The notes below the pieces were generated by a model. That model made no database searches, was not told the DNA's origin, and was given only the letters and a program-made list of their open reading frames with translations. Positions 8,996 through 18,415 of a DNA stretch of 64,000 nt are shown here, piece after piece; the stretch's first letter is position 1, and the number at the start of each line of letters is the position of its first letter. The DNA is from Nostoc sp. UHCC 0870. GTDB taxonomy: Bacteria > Cyanobacteriota > Cyanobacteriia > Cyanobacteriales > Nostocaceae. Both the position numbers and the translations under genes were made by a program. Location of the stretch: the NCBI RefSeq assembly GCF_022063185.1, contig NZ_CP091913.1, positions 3,794,001-3,858,000 on the forward strand, given 5' to 3'.

Positions 8996-9806
8996 TAAAT
9001 ACTCGGTGTTGCAGAGAAGGCATTTGACGGCGGACTTGTTCTAAACGTGAGGGATTAATTTCGGCGATCGCCACTCCCGGTTTATCTCCAGCATCAGCTA
9101 AAATTGTTCCCCAAGGGTCAATAATTACCGCGTGTCCGTGGGTGAGACGACGACCGTAGTTATTGCCTGTTTGGGCTGGAGCAATTACGTAGGCTGTATT
9201 TTCAATTGCTCTAGCTTGTAGTAATACTTGCCAGTGGTCTTTACCTGTAAACGCAGTAAAAGCGGCAGGTATAAAAATCACATCTACACCCTTGGTTGAC
9301 AGATGGCGATAGAGTTCAGGGAAGCGGACATCATAGCAAATAGACACACCGATATTTCCCAAAGTTTCCGAGAAATAGACGGGGGGTAGTTGCTCACCGG
9401 CTACCACTGTACTAGATTCGCGGTAGGTATTACCATCAGGAACATTCACATCAAACAGATGAACTTTATTGTAATGGGCGAGTTCTTCACCACTAGGGTC
9501 AAGCAAAATCGTAGTGTTATAGACCTTACCCGTATCTCCGACAGGCACAGGAAAGCTACCGCCTAAGATCGTAATTTGGTAGCGTTGCGCCATTTTTTTG
9601 ATGAAAATTTCACTTTCATGGGCGATCGCTTCTGCTTGTGCCAGTTTATCTTTTTCCTCTCCCATAAAAGAAAAATTTTCTGGCAACCCCACCAACTCTG
9701 CACCTCGGCGCACAGCCAGATCAATTAATTCTTCAGCTTGTACCAAATTCTTTTGTAAATCTGGCACACTGGTCATTTGAATAGCGGCGGCTAAATAAGA
9801 CTTCAT
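8991..9806 (-). CDS. Carbon-nitrogen hydrolase (nitrilase superfamily, Nit-like)
   Basis: 271 residues from the ATG at 9806 (MKSYLAAAIQMTS), preferred over an ATG 15 bp upstream because family members begin at this strand. The Glu-Lys-Cys catalytic triad is recognisable: Glu in LVGLPENFSF, Lys in HYNKVHLFDV and Cys in ISICYDVRFPEL (written VSICYDVRFPEL here). The motifs resemble the Nit1/Nit2 group, whose members hydrolyse omega-amides or deaminated glutathione, but the substrate is not provable from sequence. A soluble cytosolic enzyme is expected. The 3' end runs into an STRR array. Confidence 0.88.
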   Translation of the reverse strand: MKSYLAAAIQMTSVPDLQKNLVQAEELIDLAVRRGAELVGLPENFSFMGEEKDKLAQAEAIAHESEIFIKKMAQRYQITILGGSFPVPVGDTGKVYNTTILLDPSGEELAHYNKVHLFDVNVPDGNTYRESSTVVAGEQLPPVYFSETLGNIGVSICYDVRFPELYRHLSTKGVDVIFIPAAFTAFTGKDHWQVLLQARAIENTAYVIAPAQTGNNYGRRLTHGHAVIIDPWGTILADAGDKPGVAIAEINPSRLEQVRRQMPSLQHRVFS

Positions 9807-9979
9807 AGACTTAGCAAGCAATGTAGTTGTGTGCGATAGATAATCAAATATACCGTTAGTTCAATATCCAACAAAGGGGAAATCAATTCAAAATTCAAAA
9901 TTAGGAACTTTTCTTGACTGCTGACTGCTAACTGCTGACTAAATGACGACTATTATCAAATCTTGATAAATTGGGCGTG

Positions 9980-10576
9980 ATGGTTGATACTTCTATTCTG
10001 ACTCAAACTTTTATTGCGGTGTTTGTCTTGGCGGATGCTATAGGCAATATACCAGTAGTTTTAGCTTTAACTAAGGGTATAACACCCGAAGACAGAAATA
10101 AAGTCATTGATAAGGCGATTATTGTAGCGATCGCAGTTCTGCTAATATTTGCCTTTGCTGGTCAATATATTTTGACCTATTTAGAAATTAGCATGGGGTC
10201 GTTGCGGGTAGCTGGGGGTTTATTGCTGCTGTTAATCGCCTTGCAAATGCTCAGGGGAGAATTAGATACACCGATTCATGAACAAGGACGGGATATCTCA
10301 ATTACGCCTTTAGCTTTGCCTTTATTAGCAGGGCCAGGTACGCTAACAACCGTGATGTTATTTATGTCTAAATCCCAGAGTCCCCATCTGGCTGTAGTTT
10401 TGGGTATTTTGGGAGCAATGTTTGTTTCTTGGTTGATTTTGCGTTTAGCCAACCAGATTAATAGTTTGATAGGTGTTGAGGGTGCAGTGATTGTCACGCA
10501 ACTATTAGGTTTTCTCTTAGCGGCTTTAGCGGTGGAGATTGGTAGCACCGGGATTAGAGAATTGTTTTTGCGGTAG
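9980..10576 (+). CDS. MarC family integral membrane protein
   Basis: About 198 residues with six hydrophobic helices and the pattern of MarC/NAAT-type proteins: DAIGNIPVVLALT near the N-terminus, ALPLLAGPGTLTTVMLF in the middle and LLGFLLAALAVEIGSTGIRE at the end. I chose the ATG at 9980; the frame also opens at a TTG at 9971 and no clear ribosome site decides between them. Family function is unsettled; members were once linked to multiple antibiotic resistance. It stands alone between the divergent nitrilase-family gene and a PEP-CTERM gene. Confidence 0.85.
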   Translation: MVDTSILTQTFIAVFVLADAIGNIPVVLALTKGITPEDRNKVIDKAIIVAIAVLLIFAFAGQYILTYLEISMGSLRVAGGLLLLLIALQMLRGELDTPIHEQGRDISITPLALPLLAGPGTLTTVMLFMSKSQSPHLAVVLGILGAMFVSWLILRLANQINSLIGVEGAVIVTQLLGFLLAALAVEIGSTGIRELFLR

Positions 10577-10722
10577 CAACCGCAGTCATAGCCGTAATTT
10601 TACGGTCAAGCCATTACTACTTAACCTCTTATTTGAGATTCCTTAACCTTGAGTAATTGATTGAAGGTTTATTAAGTGTAATTGCGGAACGATTCACTTA
10701 TTTAGCCTGGGAGTATTCTCTA

Positions 10723-11253
10723 ATGAAATTAGCTCAAAGCTTAAGCATTGCTACTTTTGCTGCTATCTCTGTCGCTGCGATCGCACCTAAAGCAGCACAA
10801 GCTGCCATAGTTAATTACAATTTTACTGTTGATGCTAGTCCTGATCAGTATTTCGGCTCTTTGAAATATGATGATTCATTCTTAACTGGCTTAGGTCTGG
10901 AAACTTTAGGGGTTGAGAATGGTTTAAAAGTTGCGTTCAACTACCTAGGCACTACCTATACAGAGGCAGATGATATTGATTTCGACCTTTTCCCTATAGT
11001 TACCTTTAACGATGGCAATCTTCAAGGACTCAGCTATTTTGTTGCTGATCAGTTTATCATCGGTAGTGATGTTAATACTCCAGAGAGAGGAGGAAACATC
11101 TTCTACACAATTAGCGAATCAGTAAATACAACGCAAGTAGGTACAGTCAGCTATGCGAAAGTACCAGAACCATTTGCTGTTGGTGGAACTGCGATCGCTG
11201 CTACTCTGGGTCTGTGGATAAATCGTAAGAAGAAAGCCGCAGTAGCAGGCTAG
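10723..11253 (+). CDS. PEP-CTERM sorting-signal protein, exported
   Basis: 176 residues from the ATG at 10723, where a typical Sec signal peptide begins (MKLAQSLSIATFAAISVAAI, cleavage near APKAAQA). The mature part is acidic, beta-rich and cysteine-free. The C-terminus has the PEP-CTERM signature: VPEPFAVGGT, a hydrophobic helix, then NRKKK. PEP-CTERM proteins are processed by exosortase and go to the cell surface or matrix. No catalytic domain is visible. The frame is open 66 bp further upstream, but that leader has no signal-peptide character. Confidence 0.85.
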   Translation: MKLAQSLSIATFAAISVAAIAPKAAQAAIVNYNFTVDASPDQYFGSLKYDDSFLTGLGLETLGVENGLKVAFNYLGTTYTEADDIDFDLFPIVTFNDGNLQGLSYFVADQFIIGSDVNTPERGGNIFYTISESVNTTQVGTVSYAKVPEPFAVGGTAIAATLGLWINRKKKAAVAG

Positions 11254-11298
11254 ACGATTTCATCTTATGTCCACTTGACTACTGATAAAACCCGAATA

Positions 11299-11362
11299 AC
11301 CCCACCCCGCCACAGCTACGCTTTGTCTCCCCGTTAACGGGGAGGGGGTTGGGGGTGGGGTT
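11299..11362. terminator. Large hairpin between convergent genes
   Basis: Outer arms AACCCCACCCC (11299-11309) and GGGGTGGGGTT (11352-11362) are perfect complements. Inside is the perfect palindrome CTCCCCGTTAACGGGGAG (11327-11344). It lies between the ends of the PEP-CTERM gene and the convergent phoX gene and could end transcription from both sides. It also resembles a dispersed cyanobacterial repeat. Confidence 0.5.
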
Positions 11363-11383
11363 TAATGTTGGCAGCTAAAAAAA

Positions 11384-11410
11384 TAGAGACGTTGCAGTGC
11401 AACGTCTCTA
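11384..11410. repeat. 13-bp perfect inverted repeat
   Basis: TAGAGACGTTGCA and its exact complement TGCAACGTCTCTA are separated by one base. It lies just past the phoX stop codon, so it may act as a transcript end. I recall this GACGTTGCA palindrome as a dispersed repeat in related genomes. Confidence 0.6.
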
Positions 11411-11438
11411 CATAGATTATGAATTTGAAAATTTCAAA

Positions 11439-13631
11439 TTACAAACCACCGATAACGCCACCATCATTGCGGGTAATTACTACCGTTGCAGAACGGGGAC
11501 GACCAGGCAAACCATAACCTTGACTGTAAGGCCAGTTGCTGGTTTGTGTGGGATTCGAGGTAGTTCCACTATCACCAGGGTGTTGGATATTGATGAACAT
11601 CGCTTTACCGTCAGGTGTAGTGATTACACCAGTCACCTCACAATCTGTAGGGCTGGTTAAGAAGCGTCTCACCTGTTTGGTGTTGGGATCAGCACAAAAC
11701 ATACCGTTGCTACCGATGTTTATTAGCTCAGGAACACCATTGATTGTGCTACCAAGACCATCACCTGCTTGATCTGTCTGAATCCAAAGACGACCAAAAT
11801 CATCGAACCAGAGACCATCCGGTGAACTGAAGTCATCACCTTTAGTATTGCCTTTGAGATTGTCTTCAGGTCTGGTTTTATCGCCAGCTTCAACGAAAAT
11901 ATCCCATTTGAAAGTTGTAGCTGCAACACTCCGTCCATCTTCGCGCCAGCGAATAATATGACCGTAGCGGTTATCAGGACGGGGGTTAGCCGCATCTACG
12001 GCAGGACGCGCACTACCTGCATTTGTTGAACCATCTATTTGGTTAACAATGGGTGGGTTGGCTGTGCCACGACGGGTATTGTTGGTCAATGTGCAGTAGA
12101 CCTCAATTTCCTTATATCCACCAATCCGAGGACGCACTGCTACCCACTCTGGTCTATCCATCATAGTTGCGCCAACTCGGTCTCCAGCCTGACGTGTCTT
12201 AATTAGGACTTCAGCTTGGCTATTGAAACCGTTTTCTGGTGTCAAACCGTTTTGACCATAAACTAGAGGAATCCACTGACCAGTACCATTGTCATTAAAT
12301 TTGGCAACGTACAGAATACCAGAGTCAAGCAAATCGCGGTTAGCTGCACGATTACCAGGATTATAGGGTTGGGCGCAAACAAACTTGTAGATATACTCGT
12401 TGCGTTCGTCGTCACCTTGATAGAAAGCAACACGGTTATTGTCATCTACAACAACCTGTGCGCTTTCATGCTTGAATCGACCTAGAGCCGTCCGCTTCAC
12501 TGGCTTGCTTTGAGGATCATAGGGATCAATTTCTACTACCCAACCGAATAAGTGGGGTTCAAGTGGGTTGGTACGGTTGTTGAAGCGTGGGTCAACTTCA
12601 TGCCAACGATAGCCGAAACCGTTAGCAGAAAGACCGTAACGATTCTGTCCTGCCAGAATTTCTGAATCTTCAATCCCTGAAGTAGAGACTATAGCTTCAC
12701 CCAGATTTCCAAAGTAACCGTTCCAGTTTTCTTCACAAGTTAAATAAGTACCCCAAGGTGTGTAACCGTGGGCGCAGTTGTTGACTGTACCGTATGCGGT
12801 GAAACCGTCGTTTGTGCCAATTTCACTAAAGCCTGTGGGAGTAATGTTAAACTCCTTCGACTTCATCAGCGCATTGCCAGCCGCAGGCCCAGAAACCCGC
12901 ATTTCAGTGTTAGAAGTAATGCGGCGACCATAAGGCGAATTGCGATTGTAAGTCCACTCATTACCGTTGTTGGAAATTTCGATTACAGCAACGCCATGAG
13001 CAGCTTGAGACTTACGTACTTTCTCAATAGTGACGTTTGGAGTCAGACCTTCAGAACCATGCAGGATATTTTCCTGGGTATACTCATGGTTCACACACAA
13101 CAAACCGCTATTAATAGACTGATTTAAAAATCCTCTTAATGATCTGGCTTGTGAACTTACTGTCCGACCAACAACATTTCCTCTTGATAGTGGGAAGTAG
13201 TGCATACCATCATGGTGCATCCCCACCTGCATTGCTTGCGCTGCCGCATTTTGGGAAGCATCTGGTAGCCAGTCAGGTGCGCCAGGCATGATTGGGTCTC
13301 CCCAAGCAAGCAATACTTTGGCTGTGTAACCTTCAGGAACACTGACAAGATCCTTTTCTAAGACTCCTGTAGCTGGATTGAGTAGATTTGGCGGAATACT
13401 CTTGAAGCCAATACCAGCAAATCCTTTTCCCTTGGGAATTGGTGCTGCTTCCACACTGTGGAGAAAGCCACCAAGAGAAACATCGCCTAGGACGGTTAAT
13501 ACTGAAGTACCCACAGCTGTCATGATGAACCGCCGACGACTCACACTCACACGATCAATCACGTCACGGATTGATTCGTTTTTGGATGGGTTGAGCGTTG
13601 CATTGTTTTTCGGGTGAAAGCGTCCTTTCAT
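11439..13631 (-). CDS. PhoX-type (DUF839) alkaline phosphatase-like protein, Tat-exported
   Basis: 730 residues. The N-terminus holds a twin-arginine signal (SRRRFIMTAVGTSVLTVLG, residues about 31-50), so the folded protein should be exported. The body matches PhoX/DUF839 proteins: an early LPDASQNAAAQAMQVGMHHDGMHYF region, CVNHEYTQ, YLTCEENWNGYFG, the acidic SPDGLWFDDFGRLWIQTDQAG and GVITTPDGKAMFINIQHPG near the end. PhoX enzymes are calcium/iron-dependent periplasmic or extracellular phosphatases used under phosphate limitation. I looked for direct CTTAACCT-type Pho boxes upstream and saw none convincing. The gene is convergent with the PEP-CTERM gene. Confidence 0.85.
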   Translation of the reverse strand: MKGRFHPKNNATLNPSKNESIRDVIDRVSVSRRRFIMTAVGTSVLTVLGDVSLGGFLHSVEAAPIPKGKGFAGIGFKSIPPNLLNPATGVLEKDLVSVPEGYTAKVLLAWGDPIMPGAPDWLPDASQNAAAQAMQVGMHHDGMHYFPLSRGNVVGRTVSSQARSLRGFLNQSINSGLLCVNHEYTQENILHGSEGLTPNVTIEKVRKSQAAHGVAVIEISNNGNEWTYNRNSPYGRRITSNTEMRVSGPAAGNALMKSKEFNITPTGFSEIGTNDGFTAYGTVNNCAHGYTPWGTYLTCEENWNGYFGNLGEAIVSTSGIEDSEILAGQNRYGLSANGFGYRWHEVDPRFNNRTNPLEPHLFGWVVEIDPYDPQSKPVKRTALGRFKHESAQVVVDDNNRVAFYQGDDERNEYIYKFVCAQPYNPGNRAANRDLLDSGILYVAKFNDNGTGQWIPLVYGQNGLTPENGFNSQAEVLIKTRQAGDRVGATMMDRPEWVAVRPRIGGYKEIEVYCTLTNNTRRGTANPPIVNQIDGSTNAGSARPAVDAANPRPDNRYGHIIRWREDGRSVAATTFKWDIFVEAGDKTRPEDNLKGNTKGDDFSSPDGLWFDDFGRLWIQTDQAGDGLGSTINGVPELINIGSNGMFCADPNTKQVRRFLTSPTDCEVTGVITTPDGKAMFINIQHPGDSGTTSNPTQTSNWPYSQGYGLPGRPRSATVVITRNDGGVIGGL

Positions 13632-14176
13632 TCTCTGTTCTCCATTTTGGGATTGACGGCTTTAATGTTCAGTTCATTCTTGAAAGGAAAGAGCAATATT
13701 GATTCTCAACAAACGCTCTATAAAATCACATAAGATATTCAATTTTCTGGTTTTTCAATAGTGAATGAGCCGCATAAATTACAACTTTAGAAAATATTTG
13801 ATTAAATTAGATAGCCTTACTGCTTTACCAGATTCATATTGAAGCAATCATGGTAATAACAGACTCACAAAGCCTACCAATAGGGTGTTATTGTGTCGGT
13901 TCTAATTAAATCTTTGTATTACAACATACTTTTTAAATATTTTCTAACTGTGTTCATGCTGCTCACACTGGCAACAACTATTGAAATTTAGTCAATAATT
14001 GTTAACTTGAGGTTATATATTCATTAATTAGAGTTTATTAACAGATATTTTTTGAGAGAAAATACTGCGTTGTTGCAAGTATTTATAGTCAAGACTTCAG
14101 TTTTTATTTTCCCAGGACTAAAGTTCTGACTACGAACTAGGAACTGTGTTGAGTGTCGGAGTGTCCTATTCTGGAT
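13632..14176. other. AT-rich intergenic region, divergent promoters expected
   Basis: About 545 bp between the divergent phoX and glycosyltransferase genes. It is AT-rich with no frame of interest. At 14113-14137 is one arm (AGGACTAAAGTTCTGACTAC) related to the hairpin element seen whole at 25768 and 47626. No regulatory site could be supported. Confidence 0.4.
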
Positions 14177-15142
14177 ATGGGTAGTTCTGTTGTGGGTGAG
14201 ACTGTGTTTATCAGCGTTGTAATACCAACTTATAATCGCCAGCCAATTTTAGAAAAATGCCTGCGTGCCTTGGAGATGCAGCAACTGAGTGCATCAACTG
14301 TTTTAGGTGATTATGAAGTTGTCTTAGTAGATGATGGTTCTACTGACGGTACATTAGATTGGTTAGCCGCACACAAAGAAGAGTTTTCCCGTGTGCGCTG
14401 GTTTGAGCAAGACCATGCAGGGCCTGCGGCGGCTCGTAATTTGGGTGTAGAACAGGCACAAGGGGACATCATTATATTTATAGATAGTGATTTAGTCGTC
14501 CTGGAAAATTTCCTGCAAGCTCATGCAGACGCTTTAGTGCAGGGTCAAGAGAAATTAGCAAGCGATCGCTTTTTTACCTACGGTGCTGTCATTAATACTT
14601 GCAATTTCGACAATCCCACCGCCGAACCCTATAAAATCACAGATTTCTCCGCCGCGTTTTTCGCTACAGGGAACGTCGCCATCCCTAAGCATTGGTTAAA
14701 AGAAGCCGGATTGTTTGACACTGGTTTTAAACTCTACGGCTGGGAAGACTTAGAACTCGGTGTCAGACTGAAAAATCTCGGATTAAAACTCATTAAATGT
14801 CCAGCCGCCGTTGGTTATCACTGGCATCCGGCATTTAACTTAGATCAAATTCCCAACTTAATCGATAAAGAAATTCAACGCGGTCGCATGGGCGTTTTAT
14901 TTTATCAAAAACACCCCACATGGGAAGTCAAAATGATGATTCAAATGACTTGGTTTCATCGTTTGCTGTGGGGAATCCTTTCACTCAACGGCGCATTAAA
15001 TGAACGGACAATGACCCCGTTTTTACAATGGTTGATTAATTTAGGTAAGCCACAGCTAGCTTTAGAAATTGCCCGAATTTTTCTCAACTGGTACAACGTC
15101 AAGGGTGTATATGAGGCTTATGGTCAATTGAGTGGGCAGTAG
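14177..15142 (+). CDS. Glycosyltransferase family 2
   Basis: About 321 residues from the ATG at 14177; the frame also opens at a GTG at 14153. The GT-A fold is clear: VVIPTYNRQPILEKCL at the start, VLVDDGSTDGTLDWL with the nucleotide-sugar Asp residues, GPAAARNLGVEQAQGDIIIFIDSD with the metal-binding DSD, and YGWEDLELGVRL, the usual acceptor/catalytic-base region. It is likely a cytoplasmic or membrane-associated transferase acting in polysaccharide or glycolipid synthesis. The acceptor is unknown and no partner genes lie beside it. Confidence 0.88.
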   Translation: MGSSVVGETVFISVVIPTYNRQPILEKCLRALEMQQLSASTVLGDYEVVLVDDGSTDGTLDWLAAHKEEFSRVRWFEQDHAGPAAARNLGVEQAQGDIIIFIDSDLVVLENFLQAHADALVQGQEKLASDRFFTYGAVINTCNFDNPTAEPYKITDFSAAFFATGNVAIPKHWLKEAGLFDTGFKLYGWEDLELGVRLKNLGLKLIKCPAAVGYHWHPAFNLDQIPNLIDKEIQRGRMGVLFYQKHPTWEVKMMIQMTWFHRLLWGILSLNGALNERTMTPFLQWLINLGKPQLALEIARIFLNWYNVKGVYEAYGQLSGQ

Positions 15143-15226
15143 GAAGTCTTAGTAGGTTGGGTTACTCTCCGAGACGCTACGCGAACGCTGTAGGGTTATA
15201 GGATCAAATTTTTCTGCGATCGCGAT

Positions 15227-15565
15227 TTATGATTCTAATTTAGAAACTCGCGCCTCTAAGTTATTAACTTGTTGCTTTAATTCGACTACTAAAGTTGCTA
15301 GCCTATCAAACATCTGCTCTCGTTCTGTTTGTGATACCGTTCTTCTAGAACCTGGAGGTATTGTAATTGGTGTTCTTGGGGATGGAGACTGTCGATTTTG
15401 ATTCAGTTTTGATTCTATTTGATTTAACCGCAACTCAACACGATTTAAATCTACTTGTAAATTATTCAGGCGAGATTCAACTTGCTGTGATGCAGCCGGG
15501 TTTGATAGTAATCCCAGCCAGATAATAATTACTAACAACACAGCAAGGAACAATCTGCGAAACAT
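15227..15565 (-). CDS. Small exported coiled-coil protein
   Basis: 112 residues from the ATG at 15565, chosen because GGAG lies about 10 bases upstream and a signal peptide starts there (MFRRLFLAVLLVIIIWLGLL, ending near NPAAS). The mature part has two heptad-rich helices (SRLNNLQVDLNRVELRLNQ and a C-terminal LVVELKQQVNNLEARVSKLE) joined by a Pro/Ser-rich linker, so it should form a short coiled coil in the periplasm. I do not recognise the family. Confidence 0.7.
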   Translation of the reverse strand: MFRRLFLAVLLVIIIWLGLLSNPAASQQVESRLNNLQVDLNRVELRLNQIESKLNQNRQSPSPRTPITIPPGSRRTVSQTEREQMFDRLATLVVELKQQVNNLEARVSKLES

Positions 15566-15749
15566 TTTATTAACTCCAGAGGGAGATAAGTAGTTAGGCA
15601 TAATTTAATCTGTAAAAAATCCTAGTTTGTAGTTAGCAATTTTATCACCTATAAAAACAGATTATTAGGACTTAAATCATAACTACAAACTTATTTAAGC
15701 CTAGCTACTTAGTTATGTACATTCATTATTTTAGCAATTTTCTCATATG

Positions 15750-17267
15750 TCATCGATCAGGTTTTAAATTAGAGAATAAATCTTGCCAATTAATATTTTG
15801 AGCAATATTTGTTCCTTCTTTAACCTCAAAGGTTAAATTACAAGCATTATGTTCTTTTAAAGCTTGTACACACAGTTCGGCTATATCTTCACGGCTGATT
15901 TTACCTCTGATATTGTCACCTTGCTCAAAAATTAACTCTTTACCTCCTACTTCTTCTGTTAATGCACAAGGTCTAATAATTGTGTAGGGAATTCCACTGG
16001 CTCTTAAACTATCTTCCCCTTTCAATTTCCAAGTTAAAATACCTCCTAGTTGGTCATTTAACCTCACTGCTGGCGGTTCTTCATCTAAATTAATTCCCGG
16101 TCTTCCAGGACGAGTTACACCTGCGGAACTAACGTGAACAAATTGTGGTGTAGTTGTTCCACCATAAGCTTTCATCGATTCCAACTGCAATGCAAAGTTA
16201 CCTGCTGAAAAATGGGGATTTAATGCACCGTCATATTCAAACTTGCTCAACATCAATTGAAAAGAACTAATTGTACTTTGATCAATTGCTGGAGCATCTT
16301 TAACTATTTTGGCTCGAAATACAGGTACAAAATCAGTAAAGGGAATGCGGACATTAATCCAAGTGTTAGCTACAGTATCAAATGAATAGCTATAACCTAA
16401 ACCATCCCATTTGCTATCAGTCCGTAGGAAGAGTTTATAACGCTGTCCATCACCTTTGACACGCAACTCCACACCTGTATAACCAGATAAATTAAAAGGT
16501 GGCTCAAAATTTTTCGTTCTCACAGATGCAAATCCGCCAGAGTTTGCTGTGGAAACATTACCAGTAAACACAGCAGTATTATCTAACCACTGCATATTAC
16601 TAGAACTTACGCCTCCCATCACCACATCATCTAACGCACCCCAGATATTTCTTAATTCTGTAGAGGGATTTGTAAAATCAAATATGAGTTTTTCATTGAC
16701 TGAGGATAGATATTTTGCAGCCGCATCAACTAAGTTTTTCACCCCTTGATATTCCACAGTTTCGGGAGTGTCGCCCACAATTTCCGGCTGGTAAAATTTC
16801 ACACCTTGATAATATTTAGCTCTATCTGCTGTGTCGCCTTCTACTGGTTGTACACGGACTGCTGTACAACAAATTACGGCTTGAATATTAGCCATAACCA
16901 TAGGAGTTAAAGTTTCGGGTTTAGTGATATCCGCAGCTACTAAGTCAACATCATTACTAAGAATTGACCGGGCTTTATCAATATCCCGCACTAGTGCGCG
17001 GACTTTATAGCCTCGTTCTAACAACCGCTTGACGACTCGTTTACCAACGCCACCCGTTGCACCTGCTACTAGTATTACACCCACGTTTTTTGCTCCATTA
17101 GGTAGATATTGATTATCCTGAGGACGACCTTGGATTAATCGCCGTATGCAGTTCAGGAAAGGAAATACCTCGAAGTAGGTCAAGGTTTCAATAAATCTGC
17201 CTAAGTCCCATTGAGAACGATTTTTATCAGCCACAGTTGCGTCTTCATAATTCTCTTCTTGATACAT
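15750..17267 (-). CDS. SDR (NAD(P)-binding) protein with inserted CIA30 domain, HCF173-like
   Basis: 505 residues. An atypical short-chain dehydrogenase Rossmann domain starts near residue 64 (VILVAGATGGVGKRVVKRLL). It is interrupted at about 195-360 by a CIA30-type beta-sandwich (LIFDFTNPSTELRNIWGALD, DVVMGGVSSS, SYSFDTVANTWINVRIPF) and then resumes (FVHVSSAGVTRPGRPG, SGIPYTIIRPCALTEEVGG). This architecture matches the plant chloroplast factor HCF173, which is needed for psbA mRNA translation, so a role in photosystem II biogenesis is a reasonable inference but not shown here. It lacks the classical YxxxK catalytic pair in an obvious place, in keeping with an RNA/protein-binding rather than enzymatic SDR. 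Confidence 0.82.
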   Translation of the reverse strand: MYQEENYEDATVADKNRSQWDLGRFIETLTYFEVFPFLNCIRRLIQGRPQDNQYLPNGAKNVGVILVAGATGGVGKRVVKRLLERGYKVRALVRDIDKARSILSNDVDLVAADITKPETLTPMVMANIQAVICCTAVRVQPVEGDTADRAKYYQGVKFYQPEIVGDTPETVEYQGVKNLVDAAAKYLSSVNEKLIFDFTNPSTELRNIWGALDDVVMGGVSSSNMQWLDNTAVFTGNVSTANSGGFASVRTKNFEPPFNLSGYTGVELRVKGDGQRYKLFLRTDSKWDGLGYSYSFDTVANTWINVRIPFTDFVPVFRAKIVKDAPAIDQSTISSFQLMLSKFEYDGALNPHFSAGNFALQLESMKAYGGTTTPQFVHVSSAGVTRPGRPGINLDEEPPAVRLNDQLGGILTWKLKGEDSLRASGIPYTIIRPCALTEEVGGKELIFEQGDNIRGKISREDIAELCVQALKEHNACNLTFEVKEGTNIAQNINWQDLFSNLKPDR

Positions 17268-17648
17268 GATAACGGAGTGGTGAGTTATGAGTGCTGAGTA
17301 GTGAGTGCTGTTAGCGGTAGCGCGGCGTTTAGCCGGTGCTGAGTGCTGAGTTATGAGTTATGAGTCTTGAGTTATGAGTCTTGAGTTATGTGTGCTGAGT
17401 TATCTGTTGTTTATTCTTAGCTTGAGTCACTAGTACAGAACGGCGGAAATAAACAGACCATTCCAAATCAATGAAACGCTTACGCTGTATTCATTTTGAA
17501 TTTTGTTAGCGCAGCGTTAGCGAGTCCGCGAGCGTCATTTTGAATTTTGAATTCCGCCTTGCGGTACTAGATGATTAGTTCAACATCTTATTGTTACAGC
17601 GCGTTAGGATAGTTAATTAGGTATGGCTAAATAAATAGAAATTTACCA
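17268..17648. repeat. Spacer of STRR heptamers and dispersed repeats
   Basis: 17275-17400 consists of GAGTGCT, GAGTTAT and GAGTCTT units plus one GCTGTTAGCGGTAGCGCGGC block (17308-17327) that recurs at 18319, 18356 and 23457. 17495-17560 has TTTTGAATTTTG repeats. No gene. The promoter of the PPOX-family gene should lie near 17580-17640. Confidence 0.7.
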
Positions 17649-18146
17649 ATGAGTCAACTAGAAAAAGCTCAAGCTGAGTATGAAGGTTTTACTCAAGATT
17701 TTGAGAGCGTGATTATTAGTACAGTCAATGAGCAGGGTATTCCTAATGGAAGCTATACACCCTTTGTCATGGATGATGCGAAGAATATATATATATATGT
17801 AAGTGGTTTATCAACGCACACTCAAAATATTTATACCAATCCTCATGTATGTGTTTTATTTATTGAGGATGAGACAAAGACTAATCAAATTTTTGCTCGT
17901 CGTCGGTTGAGTTTTGATTGTACCGCTACCCTGATTGAGCGAGAATCTGATATCTGGAATCAAGTAGTTGATCAATTTCAGCAACGTTTTGGTGAAATTA
18001 TCGAAGTTTTGCGCGGCTTGGCTGACTTTCGCATTTTCCGCCTGACTCCTACGCAGGGAAGATTTGTGATTGGGTTTGGAGCAGCATACCATATCAGTGG
18101 CGATCGCCTAAATCAACTCACCCAAATCACCAGCGACAAAGCATAA
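17649..18146 (+). CDS. Pyridoxamine 5'-phosphate oxidase-like / HugZ-type flavin or heme-binding protein
   Basis: 165 residues with the split-barrel FMN-binding fold pattern: SVIISTVNEQGIPNGSYTPF (first beta hairpin), IYIYVSGLSTHTQNIYTNPH, VCVLFIED and ARRRLSFDCTATLIER. The C-terminal FRIFRLTPTQGRFVIGFGAA followed by YHISGD resembles HugZ-like heme-degrading proteins. Whether it binds heme or flavin cannot be decided. A single gene flanked by repeat arrays. Confidence 0.8.
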   Translation: MSQLEKAQAEYEGFTQDFESVIISTVNEQGIPNGSYTPFVMDDAKNIYIYVSGLSTHTQNIYTNPHVCVLFIEDETKTNQIFARRRLSFDCTATLIERESDIWNQVVDQFQQRFGEIIEVLRGLADFRIFRLTPTQGRFVIGFGAAYHISGDRLNQLTQITSDKA

Positions 18147-18415
18147 AAGTGCTGAGTAATGAGTAATGAGTAACGAGTAATGGGTAAAAAGTTAATTCAG
18201 CACTTGAAGTATCCTTAACCTCAATCCACTAGATTTATCTATTGGAGTCACTGATCACTCTATATCACATCTCCACTCAGCACTCATCACTCACTACTCA
18301 CTACTTACTACTCAGCACTGGCTAAACGCCGCGCTACCGCTAACAGCACTCAGCACCGGCTAAACGCCGCGCTACCGCTAACAGCACTCACTACTCACTA
18401 CTCAGCACTAACCCT
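18147..18415. repeat. STRR array with two GCTAAACGCCGCGCTACCGC blocks
   Basis: 18150-18185 has GAGTAAT heptamers; 18270-18320 and 18383-18412 have CACTCAG/CACTACT heptamers. Between them the block GGCTAAACGCCGCGCTACCG occurs twice (18319 and 18356), the reverse complement of the block near 17308. Similar DNA with opposite orientation therefore flanks the PPOX-like gene. No gene seen. Confidence 0.75.

Noticed and set aside
10276-10548. 90-codon minus-strand frame
   Set aside because: Shadow of the MarC gene, without domain features.
13632-14176. Pho box for phoX
   Set aside because: No pair of CTTAACCT-like direct repeats at proper spacing was seen; single AT-rich partial matches are not enough.
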